From positions 1 to 8,094 of the forward strand of contig JAAYZH010000108.1 in assembly GCA_012514965.1 (NCBI GenBank): DNA of 8,094 nucleotides, in the 5' to 3' direction. The DNA comes from Clostridiaceae bacterium (GTDB lineage Bacteria > Bacillota > Clostridia > Saccharofermentanales > Fastidiosipilaceae). The notes beneath the pieces are model-generated. The model searched no databases. It was not told the DNA's origin and saw nothing but the letters and a program-made list of their open reading frames with translations. A program made the translations under genes and the position numbers. Shown one piece after another: positions 6,877 to 8,094 of the stretch (the stretch's first letter is position 1; every line of letters begins with the position of its first letter).

Positions 6877-7860
6877 CTATTTAGTTTCCAGGGAGGCACT
6901 TGTCGTTTCCACTAACGGCAAAAGAGGTATTGCGCAGATCATCGACACCGAGTGTTCGTCAGCTTCCGCAGTCAAACTGCCGCCAAGTTGCTCCAGGAGC
7001 GTTCGCGCGATCGGCAGCCCCAAACCGGTGGAGGTGGCACCTTTGGCCCAATTGACCGAAAAATTGCGTTCAAAGAATTTTTGAACCTGCTCCTTATCCA
7101 GTTTGAGGCCATCCGGCAGCCCGTTCCTAATCACAATCTCTATGTATTCATCCTTGCTTCTTACCCCAACCGCGAAGAAGTCTTTGCCATGATTCAAGGC
7201 GTTGCGCACTAGATTGCCAAAAGCACGCTCCAGGTAGACGCGATCCAGCGATGCAAGGTAAGCCTCTTCTGGGATATTCAACTGTACTTGAACAAAACGA
7301 TTTTCCAGTTCTTCGTAATAATTGGCCAAAACAGCGCGCAATGCGGTCAACGGATTATTGTTCTCCAGCTTTGGCTTGATATCAAAACTGCTTAAGGAGC
7401 TGTAGGTATAGAAATCCTCGACCAAAGCCGCAAGCGATCTGCTGCGTCCGTCGATGATCTGCAGATATTTCTCCCGCTCTTCTGGGGTCGAGCGAGAATT
7501 TTGCTCCAGCAATATCTGTACATAACCGCTAATCGAAGTCAATGGAGTCCGAAAGTCATGTGAAATACCTGTAACGATTTCTTTGATGCTTTCCTCATCT
7601 TGATACAACTTCTTGCGTTCTTGCAGCAAATCTTCAATCAGCAAATTAATTTCGCCCAGAAGCACACGATCAAAAAGGCCGCTCGCAGACTTGAGTGAAG
7701 TAACATGCGAGTTTTTACGGATGTCACGGATTTGGTTGCGAAGACGTCGTGACCCGACTTTGAGCAGAAGATAGCGCGCATAGCTGACGAAGAGCAAGCC
7801 AACGAAGAGAACAAACAGTACCAACGCCATCGAATCGAATAGTTCATGCCAATTTTCCAT
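6877..7860 (-). CDS. Sensor histidine kinase, single membrane segment
   Basis: This is a 327-residue two-component sensor kinase that would autophosphorylate on His and pass the phosphate to a response regulator. Seen in order: one hydrophobic segment (about 11-33) starting very near the N-terminus with no room for an extracytoplasmic sensor domain, a basic linker and coiled coil (about 34-95), the H-box GISHDFRTPLTSISGYVQIL with phospho-acceptor H101, the N-box ERAFGNLVRNALNHGK (N220), an F-box KFFERNFS (261-268), and the G2 box STGLGLPIA (277-285). The usual DxGxG G1 box is degenerate, reading IRNGLPDG (244-251), as in many small Firmicutes kinases. The start has GGAG at 7867-7870, 6 bases upstream, inside the end of the preceding gene. 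No response regulator gene is in the window; it is expected further upstream on the minus strand. The tiny sensor region suggests it takes its signal from a partner membrane protein, as in transporter-coupled kinases. Confidence 0.94.
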   Translation of the reverse strand: MENWHELFDSMALVLFVLFVGLLFVSYARYLLLKVGSRRLRNQIRDIRKNSHVTSLKSASGLFDRVLLGEINLLIEDLLQERKKLYQDEESIKEIVTGISHDFRTPLTSISGYVQILLEQNSRSTPEEREKYLQIIDGRSRSLAALVEDFYTYSSLSSFDIKPKLENNNPLTALRAVLANYYEELENRFVQVQLNIPEEAYLASLDRVYLERAFGNLVRNALNHGKDFFAVGVRSKDEYIEIVIRNGLPDGLKLDKEQVQKFFERNFSVNWAKGATSTGLGLPIARTLLEQLGGSLTAEADEHSVSMICAIPLLPLVETTSASLETK

Positions 7861-7863
7861 ATA

Positions 7864-8094
7864 CTACTCCAATTCCCTCCTGTGCAAGAAAAATATTTGC
7901 AGCAGCAAACACCAATCAATGTAAAACAAAGCAGCGATGATAAAAGACGTCCCATAAGATGAGCCGCTGTCCCGCAGAGCAAAATATTGTTCGTTGTGCA
8001 GATAATCCCAGGACAATCGACTCAGATTCAGCTTATCGGCCGAGGCTAAAGTGATCAAAGACAAAAACGCAGACGGAATATTCAGGATATAGAG
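7864..8094 (-). CDS. C-terminal end of a membrane protein, possibly ABC transporter permease (partial)
   Basis: The last 76 codons of a gene that begins beyond the right edge; the frame is open to 8094 with no stop. It has a hydrophobic stretch at the edge (LYILNIPSAFLSLITLA), a polar loop of about 30 residues, a second membrane segment (FIIAALFYIDWCLLLQIFF) and a short charged tail, HRRELE. That pattern, and the placement directly before a sensor kinase, fits an ABC-2 type permease, but no diagnostic motif is visible and the identification is an inference. The stop TAG at 7864-7866 is 3 bases from the kinase ATG, and the kinase ribosome binding site lies across this stop, so the two are very likely translationally coupled. 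A TTG at 8064 could start a 66-residue ORF, but the open upstream frame and lack of a ribosome binding site argue against it. Confidence 0.6.
   Translation of the reverse strand, partial: LYILNIPSAFLSLITLASADKLNLSRLSWDYLHNEQYFALRDSGSSYGTSFIIAALFYIDWCLLLQIFFLHRRELE

Noticed and set aside
7638..7982. 114-codon minus-strand frame bridging the permease end and the kinase start
   Set aside because: Out of frame with both real genes and Cys/Ser-rich in shadow fashion; no independent support.

Overview
This window looks like chromosomal DNA from a low-to-mid GC Gram-positive anaerobe of the Clostridia type. The reasons are a T-box leader in front of pheS, strong AGGAGG-type ribosome binding sites on most genes, compact intergenic spaces with U-tailed terminators, and a PheT with the clostridial-looking NRPDLWGHYG motif. 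Base composition is roughly half G+C by eye. No species can be named from the sequence alone. I see no mobile element, CRISPR array, rRNA or tRNA gene.

Layout: (1) 1-2931, minus strand: a sigma-A-like promoter, a tRNA-Phe-sensing T-box leader with intrinsic terminator, then pheS and pheT in one operon; pheT runs off the left edge after 530 codons. (2) 3073-4068, plus strand: an aldo/keto reductase of the E. coli YghZ/Gpr type, divergent from the T-box promoter and closed by a strong hairpin terminator. (3) 4069-4520: a convergent intergenic region with a hairpin and a tandem array of a roughly 73-bp unit (two full copies and one partial). (4) 4521-5903, minus: a ROK/hexokinase-like ASKHA-fold protein with an extra N-terminal region of about 150 residues. 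(5) 6017-6838, minus: a pirin with all four metal ligands and its own terminator. (6) 6877-7860, minus: a single-pass sensor histidine kinase. (7) 7864-8094, minus: the C-terminal end of a membrane protein, possibly an ABC permease, only 3 bases ahead of the kinase start, so the two are very likely co-translated.

How the genes work together: pheST is the phenylalanyl-tRNA synthetase, induced when uncharged tRNA-Phe binds the leader. The specifier UUC and the UGGU bulge both fit tRNA-Phe. The other genes look like ordinary metabolism (triose/aldehyde reduction, sugar phosphorylation) and envelope or stress sensing; they do not form an obvious common pathway.

The points most worth a second look are: PheS carries Tyr at the position of E. 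coli Ala294, the residue that sets the size of the phenylalanine pocket, together with further changes around the active site, while the PheT editing residues are intact; and the near-palindromic tandem repeat between the convergent genes has no function I can assign. I did not find strong evidence for a wholly new multi-gene system in this window.
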